The notes: generated by a model not told the origin, from the sequence alone. DNA of 64,000 nucleotides from BM003 sp963699835 (GCA_963699835.1 CAVOVJ010000014.1:1-64000), one strand, 5' to 3'. Positions 44,513 through 53,823 are shown, numbered from the stretch's first letter. Made by a program: numbers and translations.

Positions 44513-45907
44513 ATGAAAATCTCAAGACTACTGACCTCCCTGACCGCGGTAATGGCGCTTACCGCAGCCTCTGCCGCGCATTCGGCCGACATCATTGTCG
44601 TCAACTTCGATCCGCCTGGGGTCGGCTTCAACGATCCCACGCCGGTGGAACCTGTCGGCGGCAATCCCGGTACGACGCTGGGCGAGCAGCGCCTTAATGT
44701 TTTTGCCGTTGCGGCGCAGAGCTGGGGCGCCGAGTTGCAGAGCGACGTGCCGATTTTTCTCGGCGCACTGTTCTCACCGCTCGCCTGCAGCCCGACCAGC
44801 GGCGTGCTCGGCTCGGCGGGGCCGACCAGTGTCTTCGCCAATTTCCCCGGCGCCAAGATTGACGAAATCTGGTACGTCGGCGCGTTGGCGGATTCATTGG
44901 CCGGAGCTGACCTCGATCCGGGCTTTATCGACCTGGTCGCGTTCTTCAACGGCGATATCGGCGTCAACCCGGACTGCCTGACCGGCCAGAGCTGGTACAA
45001 CGGCTTCGATCATGACAACGATCCGACTTCGGAGATCGACCTGCTGTCGGTGGTCATGCACGAGATCGCGCATGGTCTCGGCTTTCTCGAGCTGATCAGC
45101 GAAGCCACGGGCGATCCGTTTGCTGGCCGCTTCGACACCTACTCGGTCAACATGTTCGACACGACGCTTGGCGATACCTGGGACAACCTCAGCAGCGCCG
45201 AACGGCTGTTCTCGCAGACCAACTCGGGCAACCTGGTTTGGATCGGCGACAGCGTGACGTTCGAAGCACCCAATGTGCTTGGACCGCGTCCGTCGGTAAC
45301 CATCAATACGCCGAAGAGACTGAAGGGCAGCTATGAAGCCCAGGATGCCTCCTTCGGTGCGCCACTGCGCGAGAATGGCGGGCTGACCGGCAAAATGGTC
45401 GTGGTCGATGATGGCACCGATGTCGCGACGGATGGCTGCGAGCCGATCTTGAACAACGTGAGGGGCAAGATCGCGCTGATCGACCGTGGCGCCTGCGCGT
45501 TTACGACCAAGGTGCTGAATGCGCAGTTGGCCGGCGCGAAGGGTGCGATCATCGTCAACAACCAGCCTGCCGGTTTGCCGCCGATGGGCGGGTTCGACCC
45601 GGCCATCACGATCCCGTCGGTTGGTGTCTCGCTCGACGACGGCTCGATGTTCAAGGCCGCGGCAGCGAAGAACATCGTCGGCAAGCTGATCCTCGACGGT
45701 GCATTCCTGGCCGGCGCGAACCAAGACGGCCTGGTCCGTTTGTATGCGCCGAACCCGGTCCGTCCGGGCTCGTCGAAATCGCACTGGGATACCGGCGCCA
45801 GCCCGAACCTGTTGATGGAACCGTTCATCAACGACGACCTGGCACCGACGCTGTTTCTCGACCTGACGCCTGCATTGTTCCAGGACATTGGTTGGGAATT
45901 ACAATAA
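44513..45907 (+). CDS. Secreted metalloprotease-like protein with PA domain
   Basis: This 464-residue exported protein has a signal peptide (LLTSLTAVMALTAASAAHSA). The zinc motif HEIAHGLGFLELIS sits near residue 185 (HExxHGLGF) after a conserved region DIIVVNFDPPGVGFNDPTPV, so it resembles an HExxH-type peptidase of an unassigned group. A PA (protease-associated) insert lies at about 290-400, with LTGKMVVVDDGTD, KIALIDRGACAFTTKVLNAQ and GAKGAIIVNNQP. The C-terminal DLTPALFQDIGWELQ motif is typical of related secreted proteins. Its stop is followed by tandem terminators. It is encoded one base after the small exported protein. Confidence 0.8.
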   Translation: MKISRLLTSLTAVMALTAASAAHSADIIVVNFDPPGVGFNDPTPVEPVGGNPGTTLGEQRLNVFAVAAQSWGAELQSDVPIFLGALFSPLACSPTSGVLGSAGPTSVFANFPGAKIDEIWYVGALADSLAGADLDPGFIDLVAFFNGDIGVNPDCLTGQSWYNGFDHDNDPTSEIDLLSVVMHEIAHGLGFLELISEATGDPFAGRFDTYSVNMFDTTLGDTWDNLSSAERLFSQTNSGNLVWIGDSVTFEAPNVLGPRPSVTINTPKRLKGSYEAQDASFGAPLRENGGLTGKMVVVDDGTDVATDGCEPILNNVRGKIALIDRGACAFTTKVLNAQLAGAKGAIIVNNQPAGLPPMGGFDPAITIPSVGVSLDDGSMFKAAAAKNIVGKLILDGAFLAGANQDGLVRLYAPNPVRPGSSKSHWDTGASPNLLMEPFINDDLAPTLFLDLTPALFQDIGWELQ

Positions 45908-45918
45908 ACCGATGACCG

Positions 45919-45950
45919 GCCGGCGGCTGTCGCGGCCGCCGGCTGTTCTT
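45919..45950 (+). terminator. Intrinsic terminator, first of two
   Basis: GCCGGCGGC (45919-45927) pairs perfectly with GCCGCCGGC (45935-45943), loop of seven, followed by a T-rich TGTTCTTT. It lies 12 bp after the metalloprotease stop. Confidence 0.75.
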
Positions 45951-45987
45951 TCGGGCACTGCTAACGCTCGATCGGTAATACGCGAAG

Positions 45988-46022
45988 ACGGCGTCCTCTG
46001 TTTCGAGGGCGCCGTTTTTTTT
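45988..46022 (+). terminator. Intrinsic terminator, second of two
   Basis: ACGGCGTCCTC (45988-45998) pairs with GAGGGCGCCGT (45005 offset: 46005-46015) around a TGTTTC loop and is followed by eight T at 46015-46022. It gives a strong second stop before the converging photolyase gene. Confidence 0.85.
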
Positions 46023-46123
46023 CGGCTGGGGAACACACCCCCGCGAGCAATGAATCCGGAACCCGTCGGCGACCGCTCAGGCGCCCGGCTACGTTCGCGC
46101 CACACGGCGAAACGGATAAGTGC

Positions 46124-47626
46124 TCAGCCCGCCGCGGTATGCTCCGCGAGAAACCCCTCCGCAGCAGCGAAAATCCGGTCGCGGCGTTCGGGTTTCAACC
46201 GCTCAAGCATCCTCGCCATCATCGCAAGACGCGGATTGCCAGCAAAAAAATCCGTGTGTTTGTCGACGAAGCGCCAGTACAGCCCATCGACGACATCACA
46301 CCATCCGCCCCGGCCGAAATCGCTCATCTTCAGCAGGTAGTTCGACCCGCAGATATAGGGCTTGGTCGCAAAAATTCCGCCATCCGAGAAAAGCGCCATG
46401 CCGTACACGTTGGGACCCATCACCCAGTCGGAAGAATCGACGTACATGGTCATGAACCAGTCGTGCGCGACACGCGGTTCGATCTCGCACAATGTCATCA
46501 GGTTTCCGATCACCATGAGGCGCGTGATGTGATGGGTCCAGCCAAGCCGTCTCGCAGTCTCGATTGCATGATCCAATGGAGGTATGCCGGTGTCACCAGT
46601 GAACCAGGACTCGCAAAGCCGCCGCCGGTGACCCCAGAAGTTTGCGCCTGATTGTTGCTGGTCGAAGCGGTGATAAATACCGCGGACAAATTCGCGCCAA
46701 CCGGTCACCTGGCGCACGAATCCCTCGATACTGTTTAGCGGCAGGTCGTGAGCGCTGGCATGGCCAAGCACGCGGTCGAGCACGTCGCGCGGCGTAATCA
46801 GACCGAGGTTCATCAGCGGCGACAACACACTGTGGAAAACCGTCTCGCTGCGCTGACTCAATGCATCCTCGTAAGGACCGAATTTCTCGAGCCGGTCTTC
46901 AATGAACGCGTCCAGCCAGCCCAGCGATGCCTCGCGAGTCACCGGCCACCAGAACTGCTGCGCCCGGCCCGGATGATCCGCAAAGCTTTTCGCCACGAGC
47001 GCGGCCACATCGCGCGTGTGACCACCCCATTCAATGGACGGCAGCAGCGACGGAACGACGGACCCGGGCAGTTTTCTTCGATTTTCTTCGTCGAAGCTCC
47101 ACTTGCCCCCTTGCGGCGACCCGTCTTCCTCGACCAGGATATTCATGCGTCGGCGCTGATCGCGGTAGAAGTCGGCCATGAAAGGACGCTTTGCGTTATC
47201 CAGGTAGTGCGCGAATTCGGCGCGCCGGGTCAGGAACATCGGCGAATCCAACACGGTCTGTTTCAGCTTTCGATCACTGCAAAACGCGGCGATACGCTCC
47301 TCGAAGAAGTGATCCTCGATTTCGAAGTGAATCAGTTGGTCGATATCGTAGTCGCTGACAAATCCTTCGAGCTTGTCCTCGAAAACGATCGCGCCGTCTT
47401 CGTCCAAGCGGTGGTAGTCAACCGAAAATTCGTGTCGTTCAAGAACATCCGAGTACTCACGCATCGCGGCAAGAAACAACACGAGTTTCTGCTGATGATG
47501 ACGGACGTAGGTACATAGCTCGCGGTCTTCGGCCATGAACACCGGCATCCCCGCGAAGTCACGCAACTCCGACGGTGGGAACAGCTGGTTGCCCAGTATC
47601 AACAGCCCGCCGCGTGATTCACTCAA
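46124..47626 (-). CDS. Cryptochrome/photolyase-family protein, (6-4)/FeS-BCP type
   Basis: This 500-residue protein belongs to the prokaryotic (6-4) photolyase/FeS-BCP group: N-terminal LLILGNQLFPPSELRDFAGM and a helical FAD part with VTGWREFVRGIYH, FWGHRRRL and GWTHHITRLMVIGNLMTLCE. The group normally carries a [4Fe-4S] cluster on a SDYCxxC...C segment. Here that region reads MSDFGRGGWCDVVDGLYWRF, so CxxC is missing and only one Cys remains in this loop. Such enzymes repair UV photoproducts with FAD and light. The start is ATG 47626. It is followed on the same strand by a second photolyase-like gene upstream at 47762-49018. Confidence 0.85.
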   Translation of the reverse strand: MSESRGGLLILGNQLFPPSELRDFAGMPVFMAEDRELCTYVRHHQQKLVLFLAAMREYSDVLERHEFSVDYHRLDEDGAIVFEDKLEGFVSDYDIDQLIHFEIEDHFFEERIAAFCSDRKLKQTVLDSPMFLTRRAEFAHYLDNAKRPFMADFYRDQRRRMNILVEEDGSPQGGKWSFDEENRRKLPGSVVPSLLPSIEWGGHTRDVAALVAKSFADHPGRAQQFWWPVTREASLGWLDAFIEDRLEKFGPYEDALSQRSETVFHSVLSPLMNLGLITPRDVLDRVLGHASAHDLPLNSIEGFVRQVTGWREFVRGIYHRFDQQQSGANFWGHRRRLCESWFTGDTGIPPLDHAIETARRLGWTHHITRLMVIGNLMTLCEIEPRVAHDWFMTMYVDSSDWVMGPNVYGMALFSDGGIFATKPYICGSNYLLKMSDFGRGGWCDVVDGLYWRFVDKHTDFFAGNPRLAMMARMLERLKPERRDRIFAAAEGFLAEHTAAG

Positions 47627-47761
47627 CGGGTCGGCCCGCTTTCAATCGATTCGAGCCTTGCCGGCGGATCGAGGCATGATATCCGCGCGTCAGCACGGTC
47701 CTCCTGCAAGCCACTGCGGGTGTCACATTCAGTCCTCCAGTTATGCGCTCTCTCAATCTCT

Positions 47762-49018
47762 TCAAACCTGCCCGGTCACAGGGGGAAAGAGGTCGCCGCT
47801 CGGATCGAGTATTGCCGGAATGTGCTTTTTGAAGCGGAAAAACCCGTGCCGGGCATGGGGCCAGGCCTGCTGATCCCAACGTCGGCGAAGCTCGAGCAGC
47901 GATTTACCGACCGCAGCGAGTTCGGTTCTGAGCGTGTCGATTCGATCGCGCGCCGGCCCCACCGGAACAGCTGCGCAAATGACGGTATCGATGGACCCGG
48001 CGGTTGCCCACCCGACAATATCCTCAACCCGGCGCAGACGCGAGACCGCGGTCGGCTCCAGGGAGAAATGGGCGCGGGCCCGTGCCAGCCCATCGTCGAG
48101 CGCCGCCGAGCTGAAATTGACGACCAGCCGGCTGCTCTCGAGTGGCGAGCGGTCGGCCGCCAGTGAAAGGCCGGCAACGGCATCGACTCTCGTGATATCG
48201 AGGCTTTCCGGGTGCAGATCATGATCGAGCACCAGCAGACCGACGCGGCCCGACGGTGCGGCGCGATCCGCTGACCGCAAAGCCAGCGGCTCGTCTCGCT
48301 GCGGCTCTTCCCGTGGCCCGGCACCGCTGCTGAGGCCAGTCACCGGGGCAAAACGCCCGCCACTGTATTTCTCGATGTTGTCTGGCCGCGCCAGATAATG
48401 CTTGCCGCGAGTCTGCAGGCCCGCGACCCACCGCCACGACAAGGTATTCGATGCGGGATCGCCGTCGAGCAGGTGGCGAAAAAAGAAATCCGCACCCAGT
48501 TGCCACGGCAGATCGAGAGTAAAAATCCAGATACTCGCAAACCACATGCGTGCGTGGTTGTGAAGATATCCGGTTGTGACGAGCTCTTCCGACCAGCAAT
48601 CGAGGCACTCGATACCCGTATGACCCGCGATGGCACGTTCATGGCGTTGCGCAAGACTTTCATTCTCATGCAATTCGCACTGCAATCGCCCAAGTTCCGC
48701 CTGGTAGCGACTCCATACCTGTGGCCGCATCTCGAGCCATCCTTTCCAGTAGGTTCGCCAGCATACTTCCTGGATGAACTTTTCCGCCTCGCCGTAACTG
48801 TGTCGTGACAATACCGCGGTCACCACCTCTCGCTCACGCAACATCCGCTGACTCAGATACGGCGACAATAATGAAACGTTGCCGCGTCGACCGGGGCCGA
48901 AATCATGGTTGCGCAATCGCTGATACTGGCGAGCGGCTCGCGGCAAGAATGCCCCGAGCCGCTCGAGCGCCGCCGCGCGGGTGGGGATCCAGCGGGTTGT
49001 GTTTGCTGACTGGTTCAT
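47762..49018 (-). CDS. Photolyase-like protein with permuted domain order
   Basis: This 418-residue protein starts directly with the FAD-binding helical domain of photolyases: NVSLLSPYLSQRMLREREVV, GYLHNHARMWFASIWIFTLD, DPASNTLSWRWVAGLQTRGK and the closing NIEKYSGGRF. The normal N-terminal alpha/beta antenna domain is absent from the front. The last 170 residues (GLLVLDHDLHPES, DTVICAAVPVGPARDRIDTL and FFRFKKHIPAIL) resemble an alpha/beta photolyase-like domain placed at the C-terminus, suggesting circular permutation. That is pattern reading and untested. It may be a light-responsive FAD protein; repair activity is unproven. Confidence 0.7.
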   Translation of the reverse strand: MNQSANTTRWIPTRAAALERLGAFLPRAARQYQRLRNHDFGPGRRGNVSLLSPYLSQRMLREREVVTAVLSRHSYGEAEKFIQEVCWRTYWKGWLEMRPQVWSRYQAELGRLQCELHENESLAQRHERAIAGHTGIECLDCWSEELVTTGYLHNHARMWFASIWIFTLDLPWQLGADFFFRHLLDGDPASNTLSWRWVAGLQTRGKHYLARPDNIEKYSGGRFAPVTGLSSGAGPREEPQRDEPLALRSADRAAPSGRVGLLVLDHDLHPESLDITRVDAVAGLSLAADRSPLESSRLVVNFSSAALDDGLARARAHFSLEPTAVSRLRRVEDIVGWATAGSIDTVICAAVPVGPARDRIDTLRTELAAVGKSLLELRRRWDQQAWPHARHGFFRFKKHIPAILDPSGDLFPPVTGQV

Positions 49019-49229
49019 CCGTGATTACGTTTTCGCCCCCCGTCTGCTTCGGATGCAGGATCCGGCCGCGACCGCCCATCCTCGGCCGAGCCATCAGGAC
49101 GCGAACCGGTTGAATATTTGCACACCACAACTTGAATCGTTGCCCTCGATGTTTATCCTGACATTGCTGCCGTACCCCGCAGAATAACGCGCGACGGTAG
49201 AATCGGCCGTCAAAACCTGGACGACGCAA

Positions 49230-50045
49230 TTGAATACCGCCAGCGAATCCGCATCCCACCCACCCCCGGCGCTCGAACGCTTTGACGAGATTGCAGCCAG
49301 GCTGGGCAACCACCAACCCGTAGTCTGTCTGGATTTCGATGGGACATTGGCGGAAATTGCGCCTCGACCCGAGCTGGCAAAGATGACAGCGGCGATGCGG
49401 ACCGCGCTCGAGCGAGTGGCACAACACTGGAGCACTGCAATCATCAGCGGCCGCAGCCTGCGCGATGTCCGCGAAAGCGTTGCGATCGAGGGCCTCGTGT
49501 ATGCCGGCAATCACGGTCTCGAGATAGAAGGGCCGCCGGGCTCCAATATTTCGCGCGTACTCGCATCCGAATACCGCGCGGCGGTCGCAGACAGCGCGGC
49601 GCGGCTCTCGGCGATGCTGTCGAATATTGACGGCGTGCTGATCGAAGACAAGGACTACTCGCTTTCGGTGCATTACCGACTTGCAGATTCCGCGGACCTC
49701 GACCGGATCGAAGCTGCCGTTGACGCCGTAGCGGATGCCTGCCCGGCACTGGAAAAAAAATCGGGCAAGATGGTTCTGGAACTGCGTCCGAGTATCGACT
49801 GGGACAAGGGCCGCGCACTAACGTGGCTGCTGGCCGCCATCGACCACCGCGGCCTCACGATGGTGCCGGTATACATTGGCGATGATGTCACCGACGAAGA
49901 CGCGTTCGCGGCGATCCGCGATCATGGGCTCGGAATTCTGGTTAGCGAACAGCAACGGCCAACCGCCGCAAGCTATCGGCTGCGCGATCCGGGCGAGGTC
50001 TGCGTTTTCCTCCAACGACTGGCGGATCTGGGGGATCCGGGGTAA
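49230..50045 (+). CDS. otsB: Trehalose-6-phosphate phosphatase
   Basis: At 271 residues this has the HAD-superfamily motifs: DxDGT in VVCLDFDGTLAEI (D35, D37), the Ser of STAIISGRSLRDV, a Lys in the region DWDKGRALTWLL and Asp in GDDVTDEDAFA. These match OtsB-type trehalose phosphatases, which release trehalose from trehalose 6-phosphate. The start TTG at 49230 is chosen because no in-frame ATG precedes it; it is weakly supported. It lies 138 bp before the GH15 gene on the same strand and is part of the otsB-GH15-otsA set. Confidence 0.85.
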   Translation: MNTASESASHPPPALERFDEIAARLGNHQPVVCLDFDGTLAEIAPRPELAKMTAAMRTALERVAQHWSTAIISGRSLRDVRESVAIEGLVYAGNHGLEIEGPPGSNISRVLASEYRAAVADSAARLSAMLSNIDGVLIEDKDYSLSVHYRLADSADLDRIEAAVDAVADACPALEKKSGKMVLELRPSIDWDKGRALTWLLAAIDHRGLTMVPVYIGDDVTDEDAFAAIRDHGLGILVSEQQRPTAASYRLRDPGEVCVFLQRLADLGDPG

Positions 50046-50183
50046 CCCTGGCAAGAGTCGCTCGTGATAAGCTGACTCGAGGCGCGAACCCGGCGATAAC
50101 GCTGGCCGCCGCGTTTCGGCAAGGCGACGGAAACAGGAAATCCGAAATGAAGTGCGGCGACCGAAGGATACCGTCAGGAATCG

Positions 50184-51974
50184 ATGAAACAGACGCTTGA
50201 ACTCGGATTGGTCGGCAACTGTCAGATCGGAGCGCTCATAGATAACCGCGCGCGAATGGTCTGGGCGTGTCTTCCCGGCTTCGATGGCGACCCGGTCTTT
50301 TGCAGCCTGCTTGGCGGCGAGCGCGCAGCGAGGACCGACGGTCATTTCTCTGTCGAACTGGTGGATTTTGCCCGCAGTGAGCAGAGATACCTCCACAACA
50401 GCGCGATTCTCGAGACCTGCCTCTACGACAAAAAGGGCGCCGGCATCCGCATCATCGATTTTTCGCCGCGCTTCCGAAACCTGGGAAGAAACTTCCGCCC
50501 ATCGATGCTGGTAAGGACGATCGAGCCACTCGGTGGATCACCGCGGATAAGCGTCAGGCTGAAACCCGTCTTCGATTATGGCGCGACGGCGCCCGCGGTC
50601 ACGCACGGCAGCAATCACATTCGCTATGTCGGCCCGGAATTCGCGTTACGCCTGACCACCGACATGTCGGTGACCCACGTACTCAAAGAGAACTCTTTCG
50701 TGCTCGAGGACGTCATAACGATGTTGCTCGGGCCGGACGAGTCGGTGCTGGAGTCTGTCCGCAAAACCGGTCGGGATTTCTTCGATCAAACCCTCGACTA
50801 CTGGCAGGAATGGGTGCGGGGTCTCCACATCCCGTTCGAATGGCAAGAGGCGGTGATTCGCGCGGCCATCACGCTAAAGCTCAGCACGTTCGAGGATACC
50901 GGTGCCGTCATCGCGGCGATGACTACCTCGATTCCGGAGGCGCCCGGCAGTGGCCGCAACTGGGATTACCGCTACTGCTGGCTTCGGGACAGTTATTTCG
51001 TCGTGCATGCATTGAACCGGCTCGGCGCAACAAAAACGATGGAAGCGTATATCCGCTACATCATCAATATCGCGGCGACCGTCGACGGCGGACAGCTGCA
51101 GCCCGTTTATGCGGTCAGCGGGCACGCATCACTCGAGGAAAGCATCGTCACGTCGCTGCCTGGATACCGCGACATGGGGCCAGTCCGCGTCGGCAATCAG
51201 GCCTATCAGCAAATTCAGAACGATGTCTACGGCGCAGTGGTGCTGGCGGCCACGCAGGCATTCTTCGACCGCCGCCTCGCCCGGCCCGGCGATCGCTCCC
51301 TGTTCGAGAGAATCGAACATATCGGCCAACGGGCAGCCGAACTGTACCGGGCGCCGGATGCCGGACTCTGGGAGTACCGCGGCCGTCAGCGTGTCCATAG
51401 TTTCTCCAGCATCATGTGCTGGGCAGCGTGTGACCGGCTCGCCCGGATCGCCGCACATCTCGACCTCGGCGATCGCGCCGCCCACTGGCGCAGCGTCGCC
51501 GACACAATTCATCGCGAAGTCAGCGATGCGGCCTGGAGCGACGATGTCGGTGCTTTTACCGAGTCGTTTGGACGGCCGGAACTCGACGCCAGCCTGCTGC
51601 TCGTGCACGAACTCGATTTCGTGAGCGCCGACGATCCCCGTTTCCATGCCACGCTCGCGGCGGTAGAGAAACAATTGCGCCGTGGCAGCCATCTCTTCCG
51701 TTATTCAGCGGCCGATGATTTCGGCGAGCCAGAGAACGCATTTAACATCTGCACATTTTGGTACATCGACGCACTCGCCGCTGCCGGTCGCAGTAACGAG
51801 GCTCGCGATCTGTTTGAACACATGCTTTCGTGCCGCAACGCGCTTGGCCTGTTGTCCGAGGACATCGACCCGAAGACGGGTGAACTGTGGGGCAATTTCC
51901 CGCAGACCTACAGCATGGTGGGAATAATAAATGCAGCTGCTCGTCTCAGTGTCTCCTGGGAGGATGCGCTGTGA
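50184..51974 (+). CDS. Glycoside hydrolase family 15 protein in the trehalose operon
   Basis: This 596-residue protein lacks a signal peptide and has the (alpha/alpha)6 GH15 fold, preceded by an N-terminal beta-sandwich (VGNCQIGALIDNRARMVWAC). GSGRNWDYRYCWLRDSYFVV marks the substrate pocket; the general acid E397 lies in GLWEYRGRQRV and the base E559 in LLSEDIDPKTGEL. Intracellular GH15 enzymes include glucoamylase and trehalase-like activities. Between otsB and otsA, with a GTGA overlap (51971-51974) to otsA, a role in breaking down or balancing trehalose or a related glucoside is plausible, but not shown. Confidence 0.85.
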   Translation: MKQTLELGLVGNCQIGALIDNRARMVWACLPGFDGDPVFCSLLGGERAARTDGHFSVELVDFARSEQRYLHNSAILETCLYDKKGAGIRIIDFSPRFRNLGRNFRPSMLVRTIEPLGGSPRISVRLKPVFDYGATAPAVTHGSNHIRYVGPEFALRLTTDMSVTHVLKENSFVLEDVITMLLGPDESVLESVRKTGRDFFDQTLDYWQEWVRGLHIPFEWQEAVIRAAITLKLSTFEDTGAVIAAMTTSIPEAPGSGRNWDYRYCWLRDSYFVVHALNRLGATKTMEAYIRYIINIAATVDGGQLQPVYAVSGHASLEESIVTSLPGYRDMGPVRVGNQAYQQIQNDVYGAVVLAATQAFFDRRLARPGDRSLFERIEHIGQRAAELYRAPDAGLWEYRGRQRVHSFSSIMCWAACDRLARIAAHLDLGDRAAHWRSVADTIHREVSDAAWSDDVGAFTESFGRPELDASLLLVHELDFVSADDPRFHATLAAVEKQLRRGSHLFRYSAADDFGEPENAFNICTFWYIDALAAAGRSNEARDLFEHMLSCRNALGLLSEDIDPKTGELWGNFPQTYSMVGIINAAARLSVSWEDAL

Positions 51975-53362
51975 GCCGCCTTGTCGTCATCTCAAACCGG
52001 GTCGCGGTCCCGGCTTCCGGCGAGCCCGCACCCGGCGGGCTCGCCGTCGGCCTGCGCGGCGCGCTGAAAGAGGCAAAGGGGCTGTGGTTCGGCTGGAGCG
52101 GAGAACTCACCGCGACCGAGCCCGGGCAACCCGAGGTGACCCGCCGTGGCGGCGTAACTTACGCGACAATCGACATCAACGACAAAGACTACAAGGGCTA
52201 CTACGAAGGGTTTTCCAACAATATCCTGTGGCCGTTGTTTCACTATCAGCTAGGATTTTTCCGCTACCGCCGCCGCTACTTCGAGGCCTACAACAAGGTC
52301 AACGATCTTTTCGCGAAACGTCTCGCACCGCTGCTCAAACCGGACGACCTGCTGTGGGTGCATGACTACCAGCTGATTCCGCTGGGCGCTGCATTGCGGC
52401 GACTGGGGGTCGACCTGCCGATCGGGTTCTTTTTGCATATTCCGTTCCCGGCCTATGACTTGTTGAGGGCCCTGCCGGTTGCGCAGCGGCTTTTTCAATC
52501 GCTTTGTGCCTATGATCTGGTCGGGTTTCAGACCGATACCGACCGCGAGGCCTTCCTCGAAAATGCACGAATGGGTCTCGGCGCCCGTACCGGCAAAGAC
52601 AAAAGGCTGCAGCTCGGCGAGCATCGGGTCGCGACCGGCGTTTTCCCGATTGGGATCGACGTCGACGATGTGGAACATCAGTCGCGGCTCGGCCAGGGCG
52701 TCAAAGCTGCCCATCGACTCACTACGAGCCTGCAAGGCGCCAAGCTTGTCATCGGTGCGGACCGGCTCGACTACAGCAAGGGACTGCTGGAACGCCTGCG
52801 TGCGTACCAGCGGCTGCTATCCCGCTATCCCGACGTACACGGTCAGGTGGTGCTACTGCAAATCGCGCAGCCGTCGCGGACGATGATGATCAGCTACCAG
52901 GAGATAACCCGCGAGTTGCAAAAGATCCTCGGCCGCATCAACGCCAGGTACACCCACTACGACTGGGTCCCGATTCGCTACATGGAAAAAAGCGTCGGGC
53001 GGCAGACCCTGATGGGATTTTTCCGCGTCTCCCATGTCGGTCTGGTGACACCGCTTCGTGACGGCATGAACCTGGTCGCGAAAGAGTATCTCGCTGCTCA
53101 AGACCCGGAGGACCCCGGTGTTCTCGTGCTGTCCTCGCTGGCCGGCGCGGCCCAGGAACTGGATTCGGCGATTATCGTGAACCCCTACGACCAGGACGCC
53201 GTGGCCGACGCGCTGCAACAGGCGATAAACATGTCGCTCACGGAGCGTCGCGAGCGACATACCGCCGCGCTCGAGATTCTAAGGCGCAACGACATCCATG
53301 CGTGGCGGCACAGATTTATCGAGCAGCTTGAAAATGCCGCTTCATATTCCGCCGCCCGGTAA
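51971..53362 (+). CDS. otsA: Trehalose-6-phosphate synthase
   Basis: The start GTG 51971 (VSRLVVISNRVAVPASGEPA) overlaps the GH15 stop by GTGA; the upstream extension belongs to GH15. The 463-residue chain has the GT20 signatures: the N-terminal ISNR and the GGLAVGL loop, WVHDYQLIPLGAALR, the phosphate-binding GADRLDYSKGLLERL and the C-terminal PLRDGMNLVAKEYLAAQ. It makes trehalose 6-phosphate from UDP-glucose and glucose 6-phosphate. Combined with OtsB it gives trehalose, a stress protectant. The family's usual length is 450-480 residues. Confidence 0.92.
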   Translation: MSRLVVISNRVAVPASGEPAPGGLAVGLRGALKEAKGLWFGWSGELTATEPGQPEVTRRGGVTYATIDINDKDYKGYYEGFSNNILWPLFHYQLGFFRYRRRYFEAYNKVNDLFAKRLAPLLKPDDLLWVHDYQLIPLGAALRRLGVDLPIGFFLHIPFPAYDLLRALPVAQRLFQSLCAYDLVGFQTDTDREAFLENARMGLGARTGKDKRLQLGEHRVATGVFPIGIDVDDVEHQSRLGQGVKAAHRLTTSLQGAKLVIGADRLDYSKGLLERLRAYQRLLSRYPDVHGQVVLLQIAQPSRTMMISYQEITRELQKILGRINARYTHYDWVPIRYMEKSVGRQTLMGFFRVSHVGLVTPLRDGMNLVAKEYLAAQDPEDPGVLVLSSLAGAAQELDSAIIVNPYDQDAVADALQQAINMSLTERRERHTAALEILRRNDIHAWRHRFIEQLENAASYSAAR

Positions 53363-53418
53363 CGGCAGCAGCGCATCGCGCCGGTGCCGGACCGAAACGG
53401 CGTCCCGGTGACGGCCAT

Positions 53419-53680
53419 CTACCCACCGTAGTTGATCCGCACGGAAACACTCCTGCCAGGCCCCGGCAAACGATCGCCGACCGCCACGTCGCTACTGACC
53501 ACTCGATTGATCCCATTCGTGTGATCCCGATCGAGCTTGTCGAACAGGTTGTTCAGGTCAGCGCTCAACGTCAGCCGGTCGCGCCAACGATATTTCCCGA
53601 ACACGTTGAATATGGCTTAATCGTCGGTTTCGCTTGCCGCATTGGTCGCGAAGACATCGTGTTGCTCAGCACGCGCTAGA
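53419..53680 (-). pseudogene. TonB-dependent receptor C-terminal remnant
   Basis: The minus strand carries the last beta strands of an outer-membrane receptor: IFNVFGKYRWRDRLTLSADL, NNLFDKLDRDHTNGINR and the terminal VSVRINYGG. In-frame upstream, the sequence ETDD is followed by a TAA codon exactly where a Tyr codon is expected (DDY-type motif), so a nonsense change is seen in addition to loss of everything upstream. The rest of the gene is absent from the 460-bp gap between otsA and the next gene. It is a relic of a siderophore or other TonB-dependent transporter. Confidence 0.6.
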
Positions 53681-53823
53681 TGTGATGGTCTGCCTGCTGA
53701 CAAAAAATTCGCAGCCCGATGCGGCCGTGAGCGCAACAGTCCCGGCGCGCCACGTTGCGGCCTACCGCATCGCGCTGCTGACCCGTTCAATATTTCCAGC
53801 CTCGATAATCGCACCTGCCACGA

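Noticed and set aside
43738..45000. 420-codon minus-strand open frame across the small exported protein and metalloprotease
   Set aside because: It overlaps two well-supported plus-strand genes. Only its last 60 codons (43.7-43.9 kb) might be a TonB-like fragment.
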